Part shown: positions 33,107-40,583 of the stretch, piece by piece
How positions within the stretch are numbered: position 1 is the stretch's first letter
How the letters are laid out: every line of letters begins with the position of its first letter
DNA from: DATAQC01 sp038238185
GTDB lineage: Bacteria > Actinomycetota > Acidimicrobiia > Acidimicrobiales > AC-14
Assembly (NCBI GenBank): GCA_038238185.1
Contig: JBBRXY010000006.1
Span: forward strand, 9,163 to 73,162
DNA: 64,000 nt
Direction of reading: 5' to 3'
The notes under the pieces: generated by a model
Told to the model about the DNA's origin: nothing
Seen by the model: only the letters and a program-made list of their open reading frames with translations
Databases searched by the model: none
Position numbers and translations under genes: made by a program

Positions 33107-36004
33107 CTACCCCACCAGCTCGGCGACGAGCTGCTCGCTCTCCTCGGTCGGCTCCAGCCCGAGCTCGCCCAGGCGGGCCTTGAGGCGCTCGAAGGTGGCT
33201 TCGACCTCGTCGGGGTGCGATTGCTTGGCGTGCAGGCGCATGATGCGCCGGTAGAGCTGCTCACCCACGGGGTCGACCTCGATGGCATGGGAGAGGACGT
33301 CGAGGGCCCCCCGCACGTCGCCGGCCACCAAGCGGGTGGCGCCGAGAGAGACGAGGACGTCGACAGCGCGCCGGCGAAGGTCTTCGCGGGGCACGTCGGC
33401 CCAGGCCCAGTCGACGCCGGCCAGGAGCTCGCCGTCGTACATGTCGGCGGCCCCCTGAAGGGCGGCGGCCCACTCGGGATCGCCGGTGCTGGCGCCGGGC
33501 GGGGGCAGGGCGGCCTGGAAGCGCCAGAGGTCGACGTCGAAGACGGGCTCGATGCGGTAGCGGTCGCCGTCGCGCTCGATGATCTTCAAGGACTTGGTGC
33601 CGGTGACGCTGCGGAGGCGGCTGCGCAGGTTGCCGAGCGCGGTCCAGAACCACTCCGAACCGCGACCCGGGTCGGCCTCGGGCCACAGGGCCTCGGTGGC
33701 CACGTCGAGCGTGGTGCCCTCGGGGTGCAGAAGGTAGAAGGCCAGCAGCTCCCGGGCCTTGGCCCGCAGACCGCTACGGATCTCCTCGCCGCCCACGTCG
33801 ATGCGGTAGGGGCCGAGCACGCGGACCTGGATGGGAGCCGGGCCGGTGGCGGTCAGGACGGGGAAGGGCTCTCCGCGCACCTCGATCATGGGTGCCGGGT
33901 CGTCATCGGTACGGGCGGCGGCCAGGACGTCGAGCACTTCGGACATGGCACTCGGGGCCAGGCAGAACATCCGGGCCCGGGCGAGGTCGGCGCCTTCGGG
34001 AGCGACGACGTCGCGTACCCGCGCCGCCGAGTCGAGATGGATGGTTCGGGCCCCGACTGCGGTCGGGCCGGCGGCGACGAACGTGACCCCGAGCGAAGGT
34101 CCTCGTTCGGCCAGCCGCTTCAGCCGCTCGTCCAGCCCGGGGGGCGGGGTCGAGATGGCCAGCACGACCAGAGGCCGCCCGGCTCCGTGCCCGAACGGAG
34201 TGCCGGCTCCGTGCCCGAACGGAGTGCCGGCTCCGTGCCCGAACGGAGGACCGGCGCGAAGGGCGATCTCGGCCTCGGCGGCGTCGAGTGCGGCGGACGG
34301 GTTGTCGAACCGGTCGAGGCCGGGGAAGGCCGGTCCTGCGGGGAGCAGGTCGTCGGCCGCCACCACGCGGCGGGCGGAGGGCTCGCCGGCGGCGAGGAAG
34401 GTGGCCACCAGGGCTCGGCCGGCATCTTCGGCATCGGAACCGGAGAGGGACAAGGACCCGGTTGCCAGGTCGACGACCACTTCCCGGCCGTCGCGCTCGC
34501 CGACCACCACGAAGGCGCTCGGTGGCCGTCCGGCCGACTGCTGCGCACGCGAGTCGCCCGGGCCTGGTGATCCGGGGTCGGGGGTCCACGCCAGTTCCCG
34601 GCGGGCCAGGGCGAAGCGTTCCAGGCGCCGGCTGAGCTCACCGGCAAAGGGGTCGTGACGGAACAGGCCGGCGGCGGGTGCCCCTGCCAGTCGCCGCCGC
34701 CGACGGCGGAGGCGGGCGCGGGCCAGGGCGGTGCTGATGCCCATGGCGAGGGTGGGACCCACGGCGACGCCGGGCAGGACGCAGGTGACCCCCGACTCCT
34801 TCGCCGTGTCCGTGCTCCCGTTGGCCGCCGGGCGTGGTGAGGGGGCTGCGTCACTCGTCTCGGCTCCGGCCTGGGGACCCGGCCCGTCGACGCCACTCGC
34901 CACGGAGGGGTTCGGCGGCGGTTCGGCTGGGGGGGCGGCGTCGGCCCCGGGTGTCGAGGCGGGGACGTCGGGACGACGGGTTTCGATGGGGGGGGCGGCC
35001 GCGGCGATCTCCGGACCAGATGGAGAAGCCGCGACAGCTCGCTCGACGGGGGTGTCGGCCACCGTCGCCGAGCTGACCGGTCCGGAGTCGACGTGTCCCG
35101 TATCGGTATCGGTGTCAGCGACGGCGACGGCCGTCGCCTCCGGAACAGGCGGGGCGGGAGCGGGTGCGGCGAGCACCAGCCACCGCTCGACGGCGCGGCG
35201 CACCGCCTCGTCGACCACGATGGTGAACCACTCGGCGGCCTCGTCCTGGGCTTCGTGGAGCTGGGACACGAGGTCGGGCGCGCCATCTGCCTCGCCGTCG
35301 TCGGGTGGCGCTCCGTCGGGCTGCGACTGGGTGACGATCTGGGCGTCCACCGCTTCGGTCAGCGCGGGGGAGACGGCGTCGGCCAGCGCGGCGGGAAGCG
35401 CCTCGGACAGGGCTGCGCCGAGCTGGGCGACGGTGCCCCGCATCTCGACCACCGCGTCGGCAATGGTGCCGGCGATGGCCGATTCCACGGCCTCGGCGAC
35501 GAGTTTCGGCAGCGACTGGGCCAACTGCGTCCGGGTGTCGCGGAGGATGGTGGCCTCGTTGCGGAGTTGGGCCGAACAGCCCTCCAGCTCGGCCAGCGTC
35601 GAGTTCAGCTCCGCCTCCTGCGAGCCCGTGATGCGCAGGACCGCCTCTTCCTGGCGCCCGAGGCGGTTGGAGAGGCTCTGCAGGTTGGCGTTGACCTCGT
35701 CGAACTCCCCGCGCAGCCAGGCCAGGACCTCGGCGGCAGGGTCGGCGACCGGAGGTGGCGGATCGGGCCAGCCTTCGGCCGAGCCGTCGGGATAGGGCGG
35801 CCCCGGCGTGGGCCGGCCTTGCTCGGCCTCGAGCTCGGCGGCGATCTCGGCCTTGATCTCGGCCTCGATCTCGGCGACCGGAGCGGGCGTGGGCTCGAGT
35901 TGCGGGTCAGCCTGGTAGCCGTCACCCGGCCCGGGAGTCCACTCGGGCCCGGCACCCCGCCCAGGGGGCCACTCGGGCCCGGCATTCTGATCGCGCTCGG
36001 ACAT
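33107..36004 (-). CDS. Large BTAD-domain (SARP/AfsR-like) protein with a membrane-like segment
   Basis: 965 residues from ATG 36004. The N-terminal 330 residues are acidic and coiled-coil-like (RGEFDEVNANLQSLSNRLGR and following heptads), then a Pro/Ala-rich region, then a hydrophobic stretch ending in RARLRRRRRR near residue 440 that could be a membrane anchor. About 450-715 is a region of the type found in membrane BTAD proteins. The last 240 residues are an AfsR-like winged helix (VRVLGPYRIDVGGEEI, ALWPEADP, LGNLRSRLR) plus the BTAD TPR domain (YDGELLAGVDWAW, EQLYRRIMRLHAKQ). No NB-ARC ATPase is present. A 24-base repeat lies inside. Transcription or signalling targets are unknown. Confidence 0.75.
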   Translation of the reverse strand: MSERDQNAGPEWPPGRGAGPEWTPGPGDGYQADPQLEPTPAPVAEIEAEIKAEIAAELEAEQGRPTPGPPYPDGSAEGWPDPPPPVADPAAEVLAWLRGEFDEVNANLQSLSNRLGRQEEAVLRITGSQEAELNSTLAELEGCSAQLRNEATILRDTRTQLAQSLPKLVAEAVESAIAGTIADAVVEMRGTVAQLGAALSEALPAALADAVSPALTEAVDAQIVTQSQPDGAPPDDGEADGAPDLVSQLHEAQDEAAEWFTIVVDEAVRRAVERWLVLAAPAPAPPVPEATAVAVADTDTDTGHVDSGPVSSATVADTPVERAVAASPSGPEIAAAAPPIETRRPDVPASTPGADAAPPAEPPPNPSVASGVDGPGPQAGAETSDAAPSPRPAANGSTDTAKESGVTCVLPGVAVGPTLAMGISTALARARLRRRRRRLAGAPAAGLFRHDPFAGELSRRLERFALARRELAWTPDPGSPGPGDSRAQQSAGRPPSAFVVVGERDGREVVVDLATGSLSLSGSDAEDAGRALVATFLAAGEPSARRVVAADDLLPAGPAFPGLDRFDNPSAALDAAEAEIALRAGPPFGHGAGTPFGHGAGTPFGHGAGRPLVVLAISTPPPGLDERLKRLAERGPSLGVTFVAAGPTAVGARTIHLDSAARVRDVVAPEGADLARARMFCLAPSAMSEVLDVLAAARTDDDPAPMIEVRGEPFPVLTATGPAPIQVRVLGPYRIDVGGEEIRSGLRAKARELLAFYLLHPEGTTLDVATEALWPEADPGRGSEWFWTALGNLRSRLRSVTGTKSLKIIERDGDRYRIEPVFDVDLWRFQAALPPPGASTGDPEWAAALQGAADMYDGELLAGVDWAWADVPREDLRRRAVDVLVSLGATRLVAGDVRGALDVLSHAIEVDPVGEQLYRRIMRLHAKQSHPDEVEATFERLKARLGELGLEPTEESEQLVAELVG
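34181..34252 (-). repeat. 24-bp tandem repeat, three copies, inside the BTAD gene
   Basis: Units at 34181-34204, 34205-34228 and 34229-34252 differ only at the last unit's end. They encode P-F-G-H-G-A-G-T repeated. Each contains the palindrome TCCGT-GCCCGA-ACGGA. The insertion falls between conserved segments, after the strand reading ALRAGP-like, and keeps the frame. It is the second example of an in-frame palindromic minisatellite after treY. Confidence 0.88.
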
Positions 36005-36014
36005 CTGGAGGAAC

Positions 36015-36106
36015 CTTAGAATCAAAAGGCAACTACCTGCGACTGGTGGGCCGACCCACCGGTGGGTGATTCAGGAAAAGCGCAGGTAGTTGCCTCTTGA
36101 TTCTTA
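36015..36106. repeat. Long intergenic inverted repeat, copy 2
   Basis: Arms 36018-36041 and 36081-36104 pair over 23 of 24 bases (core AGGCAACTACCTGCG), with a second small hairpin (GGTGGG-CCGA-CCCACC) in the centre. It shares with the element at 24253 the terminal CTTA, the TCA-x-AAAG segment and the core AACTACCTG, in the same order on both arms. Where the two elements differ (GG to AA, AT to GC), the opposite arm changes to match, so pairing is conserved. It lies between the divergent BTAD and PLP-enzyme genes, 10 bases from the BTAD ATG. Confidence 0.78.
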
Positions 36107-36185
36107 CGGGAGCCGTGTCGCGCGCCCCAGTCCGGCGCCTGGGCGCGCAGGAGGTCGGCGGGCGGGCGGGTACCGTCACCCGGGA

Positions 36186-37199
36186 GTGTCCCCGAGCCCG
36201 GCGTTCGACCGCCGTATCGAACTGGCCCATCAGCCCACCCCCCTCGAGGCCATGGACCGCCTCGGGGCCCATCTGGGCATGGCCCCGGGCCGGCTCTGGG
36301 TGAAACGGGACGACATGACCGGCCTCGCCGGCGGGGGCAACAAGGCGCGCAAGCTGGAGTACCTCTGCGCCGACGCCCTTGCCCGCGGGTGCGACACGCT
36401 CGTGACCGGGGGCGGGGCCCAGAGCAACCACGTGCGCATGACCGCGGCTGCCGCCAACCACCTGGGCCTGGCCTGCACCATCGTGCTCAACGGCGAGCGT
36501 CCCGACCCGCCCTCGGGCAATGTGGTTCTCGACCAGTTGCTGGGCCCCGAGATCGTGTGGGCGGGCCGTGAGGGCGAGCTCGACTACTTCGGGATCGAGG
36601 CCGCCATCGACGACGCCTGCGAGCGCCTGTCCGCCGCCGGGCGCCGCCCCTACGCCATGCCCATCGGGGGGGCGAGCACCGTGGGGGCCCTCGGCTATGC
36701 CCGCGCCGCGGTGGAACTGGTGGCCCAGGACCCGCATTTCGACCTGGTGGTGGTGGCCGACGGGTCGGGGGGCACCCACGCCGGGCTGGTCGCCGGCCTG
36801 GGCGACCACCGAGCGGTCTACGGCGTCGACGTGGGGGCCCGACCCAACCTCGACGAGAGCGTGCCGCCCAAGGCCGCCGAGGTGGCTGACCTCGGGGGGT
36901 TCCCAGAGCCCGTCGGTGATCCCGGCCCCGGCGGCTACCCGACCGCGGTGATCGATCACGACCGGTTCGGGGGCGCCTACGGAGCCCAGACCGAGGAGAC
37001 GCGCCAGGCCATGCGCCTGGCCGCCCGCACCGAGGGACTGATCCTGGACCCCGTCTACACGGGCAAGGCCATGGCCGGCCTGATCGCCGGGGTGGCCGGC
37101 GGCAGCATCTCTGTCGACACCCGGGTGGTGTTCATCCATACCGGCGGGTTGCCCGCCCTGTTCGCAGCCGGATTCCCCGAGTGGCTCGCGGATGGTTGA
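36186..37199 (+). CDS. PLP-dependent D-cysteine desulfhydrase/ACC deaminase family enzyme
   Basis: 337 residues from GTG 36186 (TACCGT ten bases upstream). Fold-type II PLP features: LWVKRDDMTGLAGGGNKARK with the Schiff-base lysine (about residue 52), TLVTGGGAQSNHVRMTAA, IPIGGAS-like MPIGGAST, VVVADGSGGTHAGLVAGL and a C-terminal FIHTGGLPALFA. The family includes D-cysteine desulfhydrase, ACC deaminase and L-cysteate lyase, and the pattern fits DcyD-type enzymes best. It stands alone. The ATG of an upstream-extended ctaB frame overlaps its end, but a separate ctaB promoter is seen. Confidence 0.82.
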   Translation: MSPSPAFDRRIELAHQPTPLEAMDRLGAHLGMAPGRLWVKRDDMTGLAGGGNKARKLEYLCADALARGCDTLVTGGGAQSNHVRMTAAAANHLGLACTIVLNGERPDPPSGNVVLDQLLGPEIVWAGREGELDYFGIEAAIDDACERLSAAGRRPYAMPIGGASTVGALGYARAAVELVAQDPHFDLVVVADGSGGTHAGLVAGLGDHRAVYGVDVGARPNLDESVPPKAAEVADLGGFPEPVGDPGPGGYPTAVIDHDRFGGAYGAQTEETRQAMRLAARTEGLILDPVYTGKAMAGLIAGVAGGSISVDTRVVFIHTGGLPALFAAGFPEWLADG

Positions 37200-37206
37200 C
37201 CACATC

Positions 37207-37235
37207 TTGAGGAAATCCGGGCGGGGCCGTATGGT
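37207..37235 (+). promoter_or_regulatory. Candidate promoter for ctaB
   Basis: TTGAGG at 37207-37212, a 17-base spacer and TATGGT at 37230-37235, ten bases before ATG 37246. Transcription would begin close to the start codon, giving a nearly leaderless message. A TATAGA box in the same position (38169-38174, ten bases before ATG 38185) precedes the next gene. Confidence 0.45.
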
Positions 37236-37245
37236 TCGCGGCAGC

Positions 37246-38133
37246 ATGGCCGACGCGACCGCAGTGAGACCTCGCCATAGGGCTGCGGCATACGTGGCTC
37301 TGACCAAGCCGCGGATCATCGAGTTGTTGCTGGTCACGACCGTGCCCACCATGGTCGTCGCCGAGCGGGGCCTGCCGTCGGGCTGGCTCATCCTGGCCAC
37401 GCTCATCGGGGGGGCACTGGCCGCCGCCGGTGCCAACTCCATCAACATGTACGTCGACCGCGACATCGACAAGCTCATGAAGCGGACCAGTGGCCGTCCC
37501 CTCGTCACCGGCGAGATCACCCCCCGCAACGCCCTGGTGTTCGCCGTCAGCCTCGAAGCGGCAGCGTTTCTCGAGCTGTGGGTCTTGGTGAATCCCCTGA
37601 GCGCGGTGTTGGCCGTCAGCGCCACGTTGTTCTACGTGTTCATCTACACCCTCTGGCTCAAGCGCACGTCGTCGAACAACATCGTCATCGGGGGCGCCGC
37701 CGGGGCCGTTCCGGTCCTCGTCGGATGGGCTGCGGTGACGAACTCGCTCGGCCTGGCCCCGCTCGTGCTGTTCGCCATCATCTTCTACTGGACGCCGCCC
37801 CACTTCTGGGCCCTGGCCATCCGCTATCGGGAGGACTACGCCGCCGCCGACGTCCCCATGCTCCCGGTCGTGGCTTCGTTCGCCGAGACCGCCCGCAAGA
37901 TCATCGTCTACACGGTCATCCTGTGGGCCATCACCCTCGTCTTCTGGCCCATCGGGCAGATGGGCGACCTCTACCTGGCCTCGGCCATCGTCCTCGGTGG
38001 TGTGTTCCTCTGGAAGGCGGTCCAGCTCGCCCGCCGCGGCACCCCCGAGGGCTCCATGCGCCTCTTCGGGTGGTCGATCACCTACATCACCCTGCTCTTC
38101 GGGGCGATGGCCGTCGATCAACTGATCCGCTAG
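37246..38133 (+). CDS. ctaB: Protohaem IX farnesyltransferase (haem O synthase)
   Basis: About 295 residues from ATG 37246; a longer frame from 37192 overlaps the previous gene and is less likely. UbiA-type motifs: LTKPRIIELLLVTTVPTM, NMYVDRDIDKLMKRTSGRPL (first Asp-rich site) and YREDYAAADVPMLPVV (second Asp-rich site), with about nine membrane helices. It farnesylates haem b to haem O, the precursor of the haem a used by the oxidases encoded immediately downstream. It heads the 10-kb cytochrome oxidase locus. Confidence 0.92.
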   Translation: MADATAVRPRHRAAAYVALTKPRIIELLLVTTVPTMVVAERGLPSGWLILATLIGGALAAAGANSINMYVDRDIDKLMKRTSGRPLVTGEITPRNALVFAVSLEAAAFLELWVLVNPLSAVLAVSATLFYVFIYTLWLKRTSSNNIVIGGAAGAVPVLVGWAAVTNSLGLAPLVLFAIIFYWTPPHFWALAIRYREDYAAADVPMLPVVASFAETARKIIVYTVILWAITLVFWPIGQMGDLYLASAIVLGGVFLWKAVQLARRGTPEGSMRLFGWSITYITLLFGAMAVDQLIR

Positions 38134-38184
38134 TGCCAGCCGCGAATCGATTCGCCGGAGGGCTGCTGTATAGAGTCCGCCGAG

Positions 38185-39909
38185 ATGTCTGTGACTGACA
38201 CGACCGAGACAGACGAGGTCGAGGCTCCGGCTCCCGTGGAGGCGACGGTTTCGGCCCCGTGGTCGCCCGGTACTGACCACAAGGTGGTCGGCACCCTCTT
38301 CGTGGTCGTCGGCCTGGCCTTTCTCGTGGCCGCGGGTGTGCTGGCTATGGTCCTGCGGACCCAGCTCGCCGGTCCCGACATCGGCCTGGTCGGAGAGACC
38401 ACCTACCGCCAGCTGTTCACCCTTCACGGCGTGCTCGGGGTCTTCGGTTTCCTCGCCCCGGTGTGGGTGGGTCTGGCCACGGCCGTCGTCCCTCTCCAGA
38501 TCGGTGCCACCCGGCTGGCGTTTCCGCGCCTCCAGTCCCTGGCCCTGTGGATGGTCGTGGTGGGTGGGGCCATGATCGTCGCGTCGCCGTTCATGAAGGG
38601 CGGCAAGGTGATCAGCGGCTGGGCCCTGTCCACGCCGATCCCCTCCGGAGCGACGCTGCGGGGCGACGGCCCGGACCTGCTGATCCTCGGGCTCGGGGTG
38701 GTCATCATCGCCCTGGTGTTCGCAGCTGTGAACCTGATCGTCACCGTCCTCAAGATGCGGGCGCCCGGGCTCACGCTGCGACGTACGCCCCTGTTCTCCT
38801 GGTCGGTCGTTGTCTCCAGCTCGGTGCTCCTCCTCGCCCTCCCCGTGCTCGTGGGCGCTCTGCTCATGCTCTTCGTCGACCGCCACTACGACGGCCATAT
38901 CTTCAACGGCTTCACCGGCTCGGGGGGCGGCGACCCGCTTCTGTGGCCCCGCCTGTTCTGGTTCGCGGCCTACCCCACGCTGTGGGCCCTCCTCCTACCC
39001 GGTCTCGGCGTCGTGTCCGAGATCGTGCCCGTGTTCGCCCGGCGCCGGATGTTCTCCCACCAACGGGCCACCGTCGCCCTCGGGGCGGTCGGCGTCCTGG
39101 CGTTTGCCGGGTGGGGGACCCAGGTGCCCTCGCTGACCCAGGCCCGGTTCATCTTCTCCGTCGGCGCCCTCGTCGTGTTGCTGCCTGTGGCCTCGGTGGT
39201 TCTCAACTGGCTGGTCACCCTCGCCCTAGCCGTCCGTCAGCGCGACGTGGCCCGGTCCGACCTGGGGGATGCACCGATGGTCTATGCCGGTGGCTTCATC
39301 GCCGTGTTGGCCCTCGGCATGGCCGGGTGGGCGGTCGCCGTCGTCGCCGACACCACCGCCGACCGCACCTACTGGCAGGTGGCCACCCAGCACACCCTGT
39401 TCTTCGGCGCAGCGACGTTGGGCGTGGTTGCCGCCCTGGCCTACTGGGCGCCCAAGCTCTGGGGCCACCAGCTGTCGACGACGGCCAGCCGGCCCACCGC
39501 CCTCCTGCTGACCGGCGGCATGGTCGTCACCTTTGGCGCCATGTTCGTCCTCGGCTTCCAGGGCATGCACGTCCATCTGGCGACCTTCGACTCCGGCGAC
39601 TCCGTGGGACCGGCCAACGTGGTGGCCACCATCGGCGCGTTCGCCACGGGCCTCGGGGTACTGCTGTTCGTGGCCGACCTCATCCTCAGCGTGATCCGCG
39701 GGCTGGGACCTCGAGCCGGAGACGACCCGTGGGGGGGCCACACCCTGGAATGGGCGACCTCGTCGCCCCCGCCGTCGTACAACTTCGACCGTCTTCCCGA
39801 GATCCGCTCCGAGGCGCCCATGCTCGACCTTGCCACCGAACCCGCTCCCACCAGCGGCCTCGCAGACGACCGGATGGTCACCGCCGCGGCACGCGGAGGG
39901 TCGGCCTGA
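38185..39909 (+). CDS. Cytochrome oxidase subunit I paralogue lacking the CuB/haem a3 centre
   Basis: 574 residues, twelve-helix haem-copper oxidase fold, alignable throughout with the canonical CtaD encoded 3 kb downstream. The haem a ligands are kept: His81 in FTLHGVLGVFGF (helix II) and His403 in VATQHTLFFG (helix X). The binuclear centre is lost: GHPEVY is AYPTLW (His to Tyr263, Tyr to Trp267), AHHM is VPSL (both CuB His replaced by Pro315 and Ser316), and the haem a3 His in AHFHY is Thr401. The propionate-binding arginines (GMPRR) read GMHVH. It cannot reduce oxygen by the known mechanism. It may carry electrons through one low-spin haem or serve assembly. Coupled (TGATG) to its own subunit III-like gene. 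Confidence 0.85.
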   Translation: MSVTDTTETDEVEAPAPVEATVSAPWSPGTDHKVVGTLFVVVGLAFLVAAGVLAMVLRTQLAGPDIGLVGETTYRQLFTLHGVLGVFGFLAPVWVGLATAVVPLQIGATRLAFPRLQSLALWMVVVGGAMIVASPFMKGGKVISGWALSTPIPSGATLRGDGPDLLILGLGVVIIALVFAAVNLIVTVLKMRAPGLTLRRTPLFSWSVVVSSSVLLLALPVLVGALLMLFVDRHYDGHIFNGFTGSGGGDPLLWPRLFWFAAYPTLWALLLPGLGVVSEIVPVFARRRMFSHQRATVALGAVGVLAFAGWGTQVPSLTQARFIFSVGALVVLLPVASVVLNWLVTLALAVRQRDVARSDLGDAPMVYAGGFIAVLALGMAGWAVAVVADTTADRTYWQVATQHTLFFGAATLGVVAALAYWAPKLWGHQLSTTASRPTALLLTGGMVVTFGAMFVLGFQGMHVHLATFDSGDSVGPANVVATIGAFATGLGVLLFVADLILSVIRGLGPRAGDDPWGGHTLEWATSSPPPSYNFDRLPEIRSEAPMLDLATEPAPTSGLADDRMVTAAARGGSA

Positions 39910-40574
39910 TGAGCGTGACCGCTCCCGTCCGCGCCACTGCGCCACCGCCCGCTGCCATCCCCGGGTTCTCGACCCCGGCCCTGCCGTCGGGTGCCGACGC
40001 GGCCATGCCGGCCGGGCGGCCCCATGGCACCACCATGCTGGGGATGAAGCTGGCCCTGGCCGCAGAGGCCATGGTGCTCGTGACCCTGCTGGTCACCTAC
40101 TTCACCATCAAGTCGGGCGCGCCGACGTGGCCGCCGAAGGGCGTCTCGGTCGGCACCTACCTGCCCACCGTCATCACGATCACCGCCGCCATGTCGGCGG
40201 CGTCGGTGTCTTGGATGCTCTACGCCGTTCGCCGCAACGACCAGCGCAACGCCTTCTCGGCCGCCGTGCTCACCATGATCCTCGGCGCCGCCGTGGCCAA
40301 CGCTCAGTGGTACTCGATCACCAAGGTGAGCTTCGGGGCCAACGCCCACGCCTACGGCAGCCTCTACAAGGTGTTGCTCGGCTTCCACCTGGCCCAGGTG
40401 ATCGCCGGGATCGTGATGCTCGTCGTGGTGGCGGCCCAGGCCCTCGCCGGTCACTACGGCAGCGACGACCACGAGCCGGCCTCGGCCGTGGTGTGGTTCT
40501 GGCAGTTCGCCAATGTCACCTGGTTCACCCTGGTCATGGTCCTTTTCGTCCTCAGCCCGCATGCGACCAAGTAG
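39909..40574 (+). CDS. Cytochrome oxidase subunit III-like protein
   Basis: 221 residues; ATG overlaps the preceding stop (TGATG). About five membrane helices, with blocks LALAAEAMVLVTLLVTYF and YGSLYKVLLGFHLAQVIAGI (the subunit III H-x-x-x-V-x-x-G helix) and a final VVWFWQFANVTWFTLVMVLF. It is more divergent than the CtaE encoded at 44992. As it is coupled to the active-site-less subunit I paralogue, the two probably form one complex. Confidence 0.78.
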   Translation: MSVTAPVRATAPPPAAIPGFSTPALPSGADAAMPAGRPHGTTMLGMKLALAAEAMVLVTLLVTYFTIKSGAPTWPPKGVSVGTYLPTVITITAAMSAASVSWMLYAVRRNDQRNAFSAAVLTMILGAAVANAQWYSITKVSFGANAHAYGSLYKVLLGFHLAQVIAGIVMLVVVAAQALAGHYGSDDHEPASAVVWFWQFANVTWFTLVMVLFVLSPHATK

Positions 40575-40583
40575 GGCCACGCC

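Noticed and set aside
37132..38898. 588-codon minus-strand frame opposite ctaB and the CtaD paralogue
   Set aside because: Repetitive charged composition typical of antisense of membrane proteins; no start signal or domain.
38185..39909. Calling this a normal cytochrome c oxidase subunit I or a nitric oxide reductase
   Set aside because: All CuB/FeB-site histidines are absent, so neither activity fits.
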